A DNA stretch of 64,000 bases from Chloroflexota bacterium (GTDB lineage: Bacteria > Chloroflexota > Anaerolineae > Aggregatilineales > UBA2796): positions 20,351 to 84,350 of the forward strand of contig JAJPHV010000079.1 of NCBI GenBank assembly GCA_021325095.1, written 5' to 3'. Position numbers and translations under genes: made by a program. Positions 52,860-60,756 of this stretch are shown piece after piece; position 1 is the first letter of the stretch, and the number at the start of each line of letters is the position of its first letter. The notes beneath the pieces were generated by a model. That model made no database searches, was not told where the DNA came from, and was given only the letters and a program-made list of their open reading frames with translations.

Positions 52860-53321
52860 ATGGGCAAAATCCACGATGTCGTGGTGAAGAAGCTCGTCAC
52901 GCATAGCGATGACCGTGGTTACTTCCGCGAGGTGTTACGCGACGATGATCATATGCTGCGCCATTTCGGGCAGACTTCGGTGACCAAAACCTACCCCGGC
53001 GTCATCAAAGCCTTCCACTGGCACGAAGATCAAGATGACGTCTGGTATGTGGCCGATGGCATGGCGCGGGTCGTGCTCTATGATCGCCGCCCGGAATCCC
53101 CCACCTATAAGCAGACACAAGTCATCTACGCCGGCGAGGATAACCCGGTGAGCATTCTGATTCCCACCCGATTGGCGCACGGCTATCAGGTCCTGGGCAA
53201 CAAGCCTGTGATCCTCTTCTATCACGTCACCAAAAGCTACAACCCATCTGAGCCGGACGAGCATCGAATCCCCTTCGATGACCCGGAGATCGGCTTTGAC
53301 TGGTCGATTGTGAACCGCTAG
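52860..53321 (+). CDS. dTDP-4-dehydrorhamnose 3,5-epimerase-like cupin
   Basis: This 153-residue RmlC-like cupin has DRGYFREVLRDDD at the start, TYPGVIKAFHWHEDQDDVWY (metal or substrate His), LIPTRLAHGYQVLGNKPV, and the C-terminal PFDDPEIGFDW typical of sugar-nucleotide epimerases. True RmlC is about 180 residues, so this is a short relative, perhaps of the NovW or FdtA type. GGGAG lies seven bases before the ATG. No rmlA, B or D gene is nearby, so its nucleotide sugar is unknown. It is followed after about 20 bases by a small membrane protein gene. Confidence 0.82.
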   Translation: MGKIHDVVVKKLVTHSDDRGYFREVLRDDDHMLRHFGQTSVTKTYPGVIKAFHWHEDQDDVWYVADGMARVVLYDRRPESPTYKQTQVIYAGEDNPVSILIPTRLAHGYQVLGNKPVILFYHVTKSYNPSEPDEHRIPFDDPEIGFDWSIVNR

Positions 53322-53342
53322 TCCGGTTTGCCAGGAGCCATG

Positions 53343-53720
53343 ATGTCAGACTCATTACCGCCCCGTGAACCTGTACTGCGCGGGGATCGTGCCTATACCT
53401 TTCGAGTGACGTTTATCTGTCTGGCTGTGGGGGTCATCATCGCAGCAGTGGTGGCGCTAATCCTGCTGAGTCTGCGCCAGCCCTTGACCACCAACCCGAA
53501 CGGCAGCGTGGTCTGGACGCTCGGCGTCTTCATGGTTCCGGCAGCGGGCCTCGCCAGCATCACGATTCTGGCCTGGTCAGTTTTCTATTTGCCGCTGGCC
53601 CTGGCAAGGCGTCAGCGAGTGGTGCTCGATCCGCAGGTCTGGCCGATGACAGGCGCGGTGGCAATCGGCATCCTGGTGATCGTCGGTTTCATGGCAGCTA
53701 TCTTGCTGGGGCTTATCTGA
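53343..53720 (+). CDS. Small three-helix membrane protein of unknown function
   Basis: This 125-residue protein has helices FICLAVGVIIAAVVALILLS, FMVPAAGLASITILAWSVF and GAVAIGILVIVGFMAAILL. AGGAG lies five bases before the ATG at 53343 (another ATG is at 53340). Probably co-transcribed with the cupin gene. I do not recognise the family. Confidence 0.7.
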   Translation: MSDSLPPREPVLRGDRAYTFRVTFICLAVGVIIAAVVALILLSLRQPLTTNPNGSVVWTLGVFMVPAAGLASITILAWSVFYLPLALARRQRVVLDPQVWPMTGAVAIGILVIVGFMAAILLGLI

Positions 53721-53742
53721 GAAATGCCGGCCTGACCAATTG

Positions 53743-53791
53743 CCTCACCCTAAGTCCCTCTCCACTTGGTGGAGAGGGACTTAGGGTGAGG
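53743..53791. repeat. Perfect 49-base palindrome (dispersed family, type copy)
   Basis: Arms of 23 bases, beginning CCTCACCCTAAGTCCCTC and ending GGGACTTAGGGTGAGG, are fully complementary around a three-base TTG loop. It fills the 71-base gap between two convergent genes and ends one base before the lipA stop codon. There is no T-run, so termination would have to rely on the hairpin alone. Related copies lie at 13780, 55836 and 61817. Confidence 0.9.
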
Positions 53792-54745
53792 TCAACTCTG
53801 GCTGCGCACGTGGATGTAGTTCAGTTTCGAGAGTTCGCGCACCTGCTGTTCGGCGCGGTATGAACTGCGCACCAGCGGGCCACTTTCCACCCACTTGAAG
53901 CCGAGTTCCAGCGCAATCCGCTTCAATTCATCAAATTCGTGCGGCTCGTAGTAGCGCTCAATGGGTAGGTGCTGTTTGCTTGGCTGCAAGTACTGGCCGA
54001 TGGTCAGAATATCGACCTTCAGGTTGGCAAGGTCGCGGATGACCTCCACCACTTCGTCGAAGGTTTCGCCCAGGCCGACCATGATCCCGCTCTTGGTCAG
54101 CACCAGCGAGTCCATTTGCTTCGCATTGCCGAGCGTCGCCATTGCCCACTCGTAGTGATCCTGCGGCTGAACCTTGCGGAACAGGCGCGGGACGGTTTCG
54201 ACGTTGTGATTCAAGATTTCGGGCTGGGCATCCATGACGATCTTGAGCGCGTCGCGGTTGCCCTTGAAATCCGGGATGAGCACTTCGATGCTGCATCCGG
54301 GCTGCACCTGCCGGATGCGCCGGATCACCATCGCAAAGATCGGCGCGCCGCCGTCGGGCCGTTCGTCGCGGTTGACGCTGGTGATGACCACATGGCGAAG
54401 GTTCATGGCGCGCACCGCCTCAGCGACGCGCAGGGGTTCTTTCCAGTCCAGCGGGTTGGGCCGTCCAGTTTTGATGTCACAGAAGCCACAGGAACGGGTG
54501 CACGTATCACCCATCATCAGGAAGGTGGCCGTGCCGCGCCCCCAGCACTCGCCGATGTTGGGGCACATTGCCTCCTCGCAGACGGTGTGCAGTGCCTTGC
54601 CGCGCATCAGGCTGCGCACCATCTCGTAAGTCTCGCCGCTGGGTGCACGCACTTTGATCCAGGCAGGACGACGCCGGGGCCTGTTGTCAGGCACACGCTC
54701 GCGGCTGTCGCCGATGTCGTTTACGCTCACAATTGAATCGACCAC
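53792..54745 (-). CDS. lipA: Lipoyl synthase
   Basis: This 317-residue radical SAM enzyme inserts two sulfurs into octanoyl groups of 2-oxoacid dehydrogenases. Both clusters are visible: the auxiliary cluster [13 protein letters not shown] and the radical [43 protein letters not shown] and GLGETFDEV follow, and the late [15 protein letters not shown] and [12 protein letters not shown] (Arg-Ser-Ser-Tyr) are conserved. GTG start with GGGGGA six bases before. No lipB is adjacent. Confidence 0.97.
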   Translation of the reverse strand: MVDSIVSVNDIGDSRERVPDNRPRRRPAWIKVRAPSGETYEMVRSLMRGKALHTVCEEAMCPNIGECWGRGTATFLMMGDTCTRSCGFCDIKTGRPNPLDWKEPLRVAEAVRAMNLRHVVITSVNRDERPDGGAPIFAMVIRRIRQVQPGCSIEVLIPDFKGNRDALKIVMDAQPEILNHNVETVPRLFRKVQPQDHYEWAMATLGNAKQMDSLVLTKSGIMVGLGETFDEVVEVIRDLANLKVDILTIGQYLQPSKQHLPIERYYEPHEFDELKRIALELGFKWVESGPLVRSSYRAEQQVRELSKLNYIHVRSQS

Positions 54746-54827
54746 GATAATCCCCCACAGTTGCTTTGTCTGGAAGGATTATAACAGCAGCGTGAGGCGC
54801 GAGGCCAGGTTGCTTTCAGAGCTGCCT

Positions 54828-55685
54828 TCAGGGCTGCTTGGAGGGTTGCTGCCCGGCACCGACGCCCATCTTCGGCGCGCCAGGCTGGCGGTGACGTCCA
54901 TATAGAACCGCGCCCGCACCCGCAAAGGCGAGCAGGGACACCAGTTGCGCCGTTGTGATTGGCCCAAAGCCGTTGCTGTCCAGCCGCACAAAGTCGAGCA
55001 GGAAGCGGCCCGTCGCGTACAGCATCAGGTAGACCAGCAACAGGTCGCCGTTGCGCAGCCGCTCTCGGAAACGACGCTCGATGAGCAGCAGCAGGCCGAA
55101 AGAGGCCACGTTCCAGATCGACTCATACAGGAACAATGGGTGAAACGTCTCGTATGCCTGGTAGGGAGCGACGCGCTTGTCGGGTGGAATGTAGATTGCC
55201 CAGGGCAGCGTCGTGGGCGCGCCATAAAGTTCCTGATTGACGAAATTGCCCCACCGCCCGATAGCTTGCGCCAGTGCCACGCCCGGCACAGTCAGGTCGA
55301 ACCACTTGAGGACCGGCTGTTGATGACGCCGTGCATAGACCAGGACACCCAGGCCGCCGCCGACCAGTCCACCATAAATGCCCAGGCCGCCGTTCCAGAT
55401 AGCGAACATTTGGAGGGGATTCTGCAAATAGTATTGGAGCGACAAGCCCGAGGCAGGCGAGGGCGTCAGGATGTGGTAAATCCGCGCTCCGATCAGGCCC
55501 GGAATAATGGCCCACATCAGGCCATCCCACACGTGTTTCGGATCGTAGCCCTGCGCCTGCGCGCGCCGGGCTGTCACCCACGCCGCCACCAGCATCCCCG
55601 TCATCAGGATCAGCGCGTAGAAGTGGATATACAGATGCAAATTGATCGGGGCGATGTCAATGTGAATGCCGTATGCGTCAATCAA
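54828..55685 (-). CDS. lgt: Prolipoprotein diacylglyceryl transferase
   Basis: This inner-membrane enzyme (285 aa from the chosen start) transfers diacylglycerol to the lipobox Cys of lipoproteins. YIHFYALILMTGMLVAAW is the first helix; IIPGLIGARIYHIL, IWNGGLGIYGGLVGGGLGV and GVALAQAIGRWGNFVNQELYG form the Lgt signature with its essential His/Arg/Gly residues. The frame opens with ATG at 55769, but that adds a Cys-rich stretch unlike the family. TTG at 55685 with GGGAGA upstream is my choice, with modest certainty. About 80 bases separate it from lipA. Confidence 0.93.
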   Translation of the reverse strand: MIDAYGIHIDIAPINLHLYIHFYALILMTGMLVAAWVTARRAQAQGYDPKHVWDGLMWAIIPGLIGARIYHILTPSPASGLSLQYYLQNPLQMFAIWNGGLGIYGGLVGGGLGVLVYARRHQQPVLKWFDLTVPGVALAQAIGRWGNFVNQELYGAPTTLPWAIYIPPDKRVAPYQAYETFHPLFLYESIWNVASFGLLLLIERRFRERLRNGDLLLVYLMLYATGRFLLDFVRLDSNGFGPITTAQLVSLLAFAGAGAVLYGRHRQPGAPKMGVGAGQQPSKQP

Positions 55686-55835
55686 CGTCGGTTTTCTCCC
55701 ACCAGCTGGGTGTGCCAAGCCGCAATCGTAGCAAACTTTGGGCGCAAGGGGGTAACACGCGCAATTCACCTCCGGCCCCTTCTCGCCGGGTGTTCATGCA
55801 CCAACACTTTTGAGTCTGGGCATCAGTTCGCTCCA

Positions 55836-55882
55836 CCTCTGACCCCGCTCCACCAGCGTAGAGCGAGGGGCAGGGGGCGAGG
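55836..55882. repeat. Diverged copy of the dispersed palindrome
   Basis: CCTCTGACCCCGCTC and GAGCGAGGGGCAGGGGGCGAGG form an imperfect hairpin between the divergent lgt and kinase genes. The preceding bases (from about 55770) may be its degraded left half. Confidence 0.45.
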
Positions 55883-55968
55883 TAAAAGATCGTCGAAAAT
55901 CGGCCTGGACTGGCGTTGCATAAAGCTTAACTGATGATGATAATAGGTGACATGGGGGAAAAGAACCG

Positions 55969-57108
55969 ATGGCGAACAATCCGAAAGCGATCCAGGCCAG
56001 TTTAGATTTCCGCGCTGTATTGGATGGCCTGGGGCAAGGTGTCTTACTCTTTGACTCCGACGATCACCTGGTGCTGGACAATCTGGCAGCACGGGCCATT
56101 CTTGGCCCCAATCTGGTGTTGGTGCGTTCGGAGGGTTGGTCAGCCTGCGCCATGCTGCTGGATGCGCGCCGCCTGGACGGCCCCACCGCCAACGAGGTTC
56201 GTGCCCAGGCCCTCCGCCAAGCCGATCCGGTACGCTTTCACACACTCCTGGCGGGCGCGTACACTCCCTGCTGGGCGGCTGCGATCTATGGGTCGGGTGG
56301 CAAGGTTTTCACCATGATCACGCTCGAAAGGCCCGATTGGAAGGCGCTCAACGAGCTTATGTCCACCTTCCGTGATGAAGCACGGATGGCGATCAGCAGC
56401 ACGCGCGGCCACGCCGAGTTGATTATGCAGATGCTCCGCAAGGCTCCGCCCGGTATGACGATTGAGCAGCTCACCCAGCGCATCTCCGGCTTCGCGGAAA
56501 TCATGGCGACCCACATGCACCGCCTCCAGATGCTGATGGCGCTGTTGTATCGCCTGGAAGTCATCCGCACCGGGCAGCTTCCCTCAAACGTCCGCAGCGG
56601 CAACAAGAAGATCGTCCTGGCCGATTTTGTCGAGGACTTCCTGGAAGAACTGGTGGATGAGGCTCTGATCGATCCATCCCAAACCGACGACCTGCGCGAA
56701 CGCCTGATCATCAATATCTCAAGCACGCTGGCCGTATCAGCCTCCCCGACTCATCTGGCCGACATTCTGCGCGATCTGCTGCGCAATGCCGTTCTCTACA
56801 GCCCGAAGGGTGCGCCCATCATGCTGCGCGCCATGAAGATGCAACAGGGCAGCGCTGTCCAGATCGACGTGATCGACCAGGGTTACGGTATCCGTGCCAA
56901 AGAAGCAGATCGCATTTTTGCGCCGTTCCAGCGTTCGAGGCAGCCACAAATCATGGGGGAATTTGGTTATGGCCTCAGCCTGTACCTCGCCAAAGCCGAG
57001 ATCGAAGCGATGGGCGGACGAATCTGGTACGAGAGTGAAGAGGGCGTCGGTTCGACATTCAGCATCAAACTACCGGCCTGGCGCGACGTTTCCGATGCCG
57101 ACGCTTGA
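55969..57108 (+). CDS. PAS-HATPase sensor protein with histidine-less HisKA region
   Basis: This 379-residue soluble protein starts with a PAS-like domain (RAVLDGLGQGVLLFDSDDHL, residues about 12-125). A helical dimerisation segment, FRDEARMAISSTRGHAELIM, aligns with the H-box consensus S-H-E-L-R-T-P-L-T-S-I-R-G-Y-A-E-L but has Asp where the phosphorylated His belongs. The HATPase retains LLRNAVLYSP (N box), DVIDQGYGI (G1) and GEFGYGLSLYLAK (G2). It may signal by ATP-dependent conformational change rather than autophosphorylation, or use another His (for example the one in RGHAEL). GGGGGA precedes the ATG. EamA exporter gene follows after three bases. Confidence 0.8.
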   Translation: MANNPKAIQASLDFRAVLDGLGQGVLLFDSDDHLVLDNLAARAILGPNLVLVRSEGWSACAMLLDARRLDGPTANEVRAQALRQADPVRFHTLLAGAYTPCWAAAIYGSGGKVFTMITLERPDWKALNELMSTFRDEARMAISSTRGHAELIMQMLRKAPPGMTIEQLTQRISGFAEIMATHMHRLQMLMALLYRLEVIRTGQLPSNVRSGNKKIVLADFVEDFLEELVDEALIDPSQTDDLRERLIINISSTLAVSASPTHLADILRDLLRNAVLYSPKGAPIMLRAMKMQQGSAVQIDVIDQGYGIRAKEADRIFAPFQRSRQPQIMGEFGYGLSLYLAKAEIEAMGGRIWYESEEGVGSTFSIKLPAWRDVSDADA

Positions 57109-57111
57109 TGA

Positions 57112-58107
57112 TTGTTGCCCCTAAAGGCGCTGGATGGACTCCGCTTGGGTATCAAAACACAAACCGATACAACGTCTGCTGTCAGCCCGGTCGCTGCAGG
57201 ACAGGCCGGTGCCGCCAAGCCCGCTCTCCCCTTCCGCGTAACCCGCCTCGACGTGGCGCTTGTGCTGGTCATGGTCATCTGGGGCGCGAATTTTGTCGTC
57301 CTCAAGACCGCCCTGGAAGCGTTGCCGCCCTTCGTGTTCAATGCGCTGCGCTACTGCCTGGCAAGCGCCGTCCTGGGTGTGGTCTTCAAGGCCAACGGCG
57401 CGACACTCCGCCTCCCACGTGCCCACTGGCTGCCGCTGATCGGCATTTCGGTCCTTAATGCGCTCTTTCAGATCTTTTTTACCTATGGCTTGCGCGGCAC
57501 AACGGTTGCCAACAACGCGCTGATCATCACCAGTGTGCCGGTATGGGTGGTCATCTTCAACGCCATACGCAGTCAGGAACGCCTCAGTCGTCCAGCCCTG
57601 ACCGGGGTTTTCCTGGCGCTGGCAGGTGTGATCATCGTTGTCGTGTCGCGCTATGCGGGCCAGCTCAGTTTTGGAGCGGCGACTCTGCTGGGCGACGGTC
57701 TGTCCTTACTGGCCTCCTGGACGTGGGCGATCAATCTGCTGGCCTCGCGCCAGCCCTTGCAGCGCGCGCCCATACTCCCAGCGACCTTCTGGCTAACGGT
57801 GTGGACAGCCTTCTGGCTGTCGCTCCTGGCCGTGCCCGATTTGCTGCGCATGGACTGGTCAACGCTGACGCCCCGACTGCTGCTGGCGATGTGTTATTCC
57901 GGCATTCTCTCAACGGGGCTGGGCAGCATCATCTTCAACCAGGGCATCAAAACGCTGGGGACGGCGCGCACTGCCGTCTACACCTATCTGGAGCCGCTAG
58001 TTGCGGCGGCAACGGCTATCCTCTTTCTCGGTGAGCCGTTTACGGCTGCGCTGGTGATCGGCGCCGTGATGGTTATACTCGGCCTCATACTTGTGAAAAA
58101 AGTATGA
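57112..58107 (+). CDS. EamA/DMT-superfamily exporter
   Basis: This 331-residue inner-membrane protein has ten helices as two EamA repeats: VALVLVMVIWGANFVVLKTA with NALRYCLASAVLGVV, and GDGLSLLASWTWAINLLASR with YLEPLVAAATAILFLGE and TAALVIGAVMVILGLILV. Members export amino acids, nucleosides or metabolites. Start TTG at 57112, three bases after the sensor gene, is the longest option and has no clear ribosome site, so translational coupling is likely. The substrate is unknown; a regulatory tie to the preceding sensor is possible. Confidence 0.88.
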   Translation: MLPLKALDGLRLGIKTQTDTTSAVSPVAAGQAGAAKPALPFRVTRLDVALVLVMVIWGANFVVLKTALEALPPFVFNALRYCLASAVLGVVFKANGATLRLPRAHWLPLIGISVLNALFQIFFTYGLRGTTVANNALIITSVPVWVVIFNAIRSQERLSRPALTGVFLALAGVIIVVVSRYAGQLSFGAATLLGDGLSLLASWTWAINLLASRQPLQRAPILPATFWLTVWTAFWLSLLAVPDLLRMDWSTLTPRLLLAMCYSGILSTGLGSIIFNQGIKTLGTARTAVYTYLEPLVAAATAILFLGEPFTAALVIGAVMVILGLILVKKV

Positions 58108-58268
58108 AAAATTGTTAGCGTAGGTCATCCGTCCAGATCGGATTCGTTACTTATGCTTTAATAGAGTGTTGTATCCGTTATGAACACTTCAGCAGCGTTG
58201 ATCTACGAGGATTTGGCCCCTGGACGACCATTGTGTGTGCTCATTGGGCAATCCGCCAAACTTGGACA

Positions 58269-58297
58269 TTGCCATAATGCGGGGGGTTTGTTACAAT
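58269..58297 (+). promoter_or_regulatory. Promoter of the tandem NYN gene
   Basis: TTGCCA, a 17-base spacer and TACAAT, giving a leader of about 160 bases. The spacer contains a run of six G. The rest of the 58108-58464 gap holds no gene that I recognise. Confidence 0.65.
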
Positions 58298-58464
58298 TGG
58301 CGCAATGCCCAACCAGATTACAATATTACCTTTTTTCGTTTCAGTCATTCCCGCGCGCATAACATTCCGTTAGGACTCCATTAACGTGTCATAGCAGAAT
58401 CGGCGCTTCGTCGGGTGGAACGACGAAGGGTGAGAATATATTTAGTGGGCATGGGGGAAAATTC

Positions 58465-60603
58465 ATGGGTGCGTATCTAATAGTGGATGTGGAGGATTTA
58501 CTGAGCAGACTACAGAACCGGGCCTTTGCGGTAGATCTGCACGACCTAGCCACACGTCTACGAGGAAATGCAGCGTTGGCAGCCGGGTTGTTTAGCCCGG
58601 AAGCCTTGAAAGCAGTAGCGGTAGCGGATTGGACCAAGTTTCGCAATTCGGGCAATGCATCAATTGAGCAGGTATTTGAAGGTGTTGGGTTCGAGACGTT
58701 CAATATGCCGGAGCGTCGGCATATTGCCGACGCACTCATCATTCAGTACTTTTCATTTGATCCCGAACCGGTTGACGAACTGATCATCGTCACGACCAGT
58801 ACCGACGTGACGACTCTCATTCGACGGGTGAAGATGACCCGTAACGCGCGGGTGCGCGTATGGGCCGACCAGCCGCCACAGATCGATGGAGTCATCTTCC
58901 AGCCGCTCGAAGCGATCCTGGGCATCCAGTCCAAGACCGTTGCCTTGTACATCGACTTTGAAAACATCGCCATCAGCCTGAATGAGCAGGGCTATGCCGT
59001 TAACCTGGATCGCCTGATCGAAGGGCTGAACGCCCACGCTGCTGCGCACGGCCAGATCACGCGCATGGCAGCCTATGCGCCCTGGGGCCAGCGCGGCAGC
59101 CTGCCGCCGCTGGTGGACGACATGGGGCGTGAAGTCTCGGACGAGGCTCCGAGTCGTCTGGCGCTGGCGAATATCGATCCGGTCTTCAATCTGCCCGGCA
59201 AGAACAGCGCTGACATGCGCATCGCCAAAGATGTGCTGGCCGACAGCGCGCAGCCGAACAGCGCCGATATCTTCATCATCGCCAGCGGAGACCGGGACTT
59301 CAACGACGTGTTTGGCGCGCTGCGCGCCCGGAACAAGCAGGTCATCGTCTGGGGTGTGCGCGGCAGCACCAGCCGCTTGCTGGAAAATAACCCGTCGCTT
59401 CAGGTCGAGTACCTGGACGACTTTCTCTCGCTGCACCGCCACGAGGATGTCGGCCACATTTACGCGGCGACGGTGGCGACCCCGGCAGGCTCGGCCAACG
59501 CTTTCACCCCGTCGCAATGGTCGAGCGTCATCCTGCAATATGATCGCCTGGCGCAGTTGACGCCCGGTGACGGGCTGCCTGCCGAAGCGTTGCAGGATCA
59601 ACTGCGGCGGGTGAACGCTGTCGTCTCCGATGCACGGGCCAAAGACCTGGTGTCGCAGGCCATTGCGATGGGCATCTTGCGCGTCGTCCAGAGCGGCACG
59701 ACCCGGCTGGTCTATCCTGCTGCTGACCACAGCATTGTCGAACGAACCCGGCTGGTGCGAGACCGGATCGTGCTGCGGGTGGCGAATACACTGGACGTGC
59801 GTGGCTGGGAGTACGTGAACTACGGCTTCCTGCTCAAGGGCATTGCGATGGATCGGGAACTGGATCGGCCCGGCCTGAACATCGACGACACCTGGCGCTC
59901 GGATTGGGTGGACTGCCTGGTGCGCGAGGGGATTCTGGTGCGCGAAATGATCCCGCACCGGCACAACCCCGAAGACCTCGTGCCGGTCATCCGGCTGGCC
60001 GCTGGTAGCCCGGTGCTGAACAGACCTGCCAGGCCGAGCAGCAACGGCAGCACGGCTTCCTACGACGATCTGGACACGTTGGAGCCGGATGAAATGCCGC
60101 GCCAGGCCGAAACGCAGGCCATGATGAAGCGCATCATTGTCAGCGTCGATCAGTTCACCAGCTATCGGGGCTTCACGTGGTGCCCGCTGGGCAGTCTGCA
60201 CCGCCGGCTGCGTCCTTTCGACTCAGGCGTAACGTTCCAGCGGGCCGTCGAGTGGCTCACCGAACTGGGAGCCGTGCGGATCGACGAGTATGACAACCCG
60301 CAAAGCCTGTATAAGACCAAAGGGATTTCCCTGGTCAATTCCTCGCCGCTGGTGCAGGAAGTATTACAGGAGCGCGATACCTTCGTCATGTCGCTGCTGG
60401 AGCTGTATGAGCAGCGCCTTCCGATCAGTATGCAGGCGCTCTCGCGGGAAACGAACCTGACCGACGCAGCGCTTGACCTGTGGATTTCGATCATGCAGGC
60501 GGAAAACGTGCTGAACCCGGTGCAGGGCAAGCCAGGTCTGTACAGTCTGTTCCGCACGCACCATACTGTCAACCTGGTGGCGGAAGCCCGGCACAGCAGT
60601 TGA
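58465..60603 (+). CDS. Tandem NYN-domain protein with winged-helix C-terminal half
   Basis: This 712-residue protein has two NYN (PIN-like RNase) domains. The second, about residues 157-320, is complete: YIDFENIAI (D164), NSADMRIAKD (D250, D256) and IIASGDRDFNDVFG (D276, D278). The first, residues 3-150, keeps D8 in YLIVDVEDLL, D89 in RHIADALII and D114, but its GDxD motif is TSTD, so it is probably inactive. Residues about 350-705 contain three or four winged-helix-like units (QAIAMGILRVVQSGTTRLV; VEWLTELGAVRIDEYDN; LDLWISIMQAENVLNPVQG). The ATG has GGGGGA before it. An RNA-cleaving or RNA-binding role is inferred; the target is unknown. Confidence 0.8.
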   Translation: MGAYLIVDVEDLLSRLQNRAFAVDLHDLATRLRGNAALAAGLFSPEALKAVAVADWTKFRNSGNASIEQVFEGVGFETFNMPERRHIADALIIQYFSFDPEPVDELIIVTTSTDVTTLIRRVKMTRNARVRVWADQPPQIDGVIFQPLEAILGIQSKTVALYIDFENIAISLNEQGYAVNLDRLIEGLNAHAAAHGQITRMAAYAPWGQRGSLPPLVDDMGREVSDEAPSRLALANIDPVFNLPGKNSADMRIAKDVLADSAQPNSADIFIIASGDRDFNDVFGALRARNKQVIVWGVRGSTSRLLENNPSLQVEYLDDFLSLHRHEDVGHIYAATVATPAGSANAFTPSQWSSVILQYDRLAQLTPGDGLPAEALQDQLRRVNAVVSDARAKDLVSQAIAMGILRVVQSGTTRLVYPAADHSIVERTRLVRDRIVLRVANTLDVRGWEYVNYGFLLKGIAMDRELDRPGLNIDDTWRSDWVDCLVREGILVREMIPHRHNPEDLVPVIRLAAGSPVLNRPARPSSNGSTASYDDLDTLEPDEMPRQAETQAMMKRIIVSVDQFTSYRGFTWCPLGSLHRRLRPFDSGVTFQRAVEWLTELGAVRIDEYDNPQSLYKTKGISLVNSSPLVQEVLQERDTFVMSLLELYEQRLPISMQALSRETNLTDAALDLWISIMQAENVLNPVQGKPGLYSLFRTHHTVNLVAEARHSS

Positions 60604-60634
60604 TGCATGTGGGTGAACATGTCGGCGAAGTATT

Positions 60635-60685
60635 GGCCCCCGGCGCTCAAGCACCGGGCTGAATCGACGAAGCCCATGCGGGGCT
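60635..60685. repeat. REP-like palindromes (two adjacent)
   Basis: GCCCCCGGCGCTCAAGCACC GGGCT (60635-60659) folds with one mismatch, and AGCCC-ATGCG-GGGCT (60671-60685) follows. Both share the GGGCTGAA flank with the copies at 60759 and 63826, suggesting a short mobile palindrome family different from the CCTCACC family. Confidence 0.45.
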
Positions 60686-60756
60686 GAAAACCGGATCACG
60701 CAGTGAACCAGCCTGGGCCGGATGCTGTACCAACAGTGCCCCTGAGAGAGTCCAGA

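Noticed and set aside
55770..55960. Extension of lgt or a separate small gene upstream of the kinase at 55969
   Set aside because: The stretch is mostly repeat-derived sequence, and the frames there (61 and 140 codons) run through the palindrome without family similarity.
58753..60201. 482-codon minus-strand frame opposite the NYN gene
   Set aside because: It is antisense to a gene with visible NYN motifs, a good promoter and a ribosome site; the mirrored translation has no recognisable domain.
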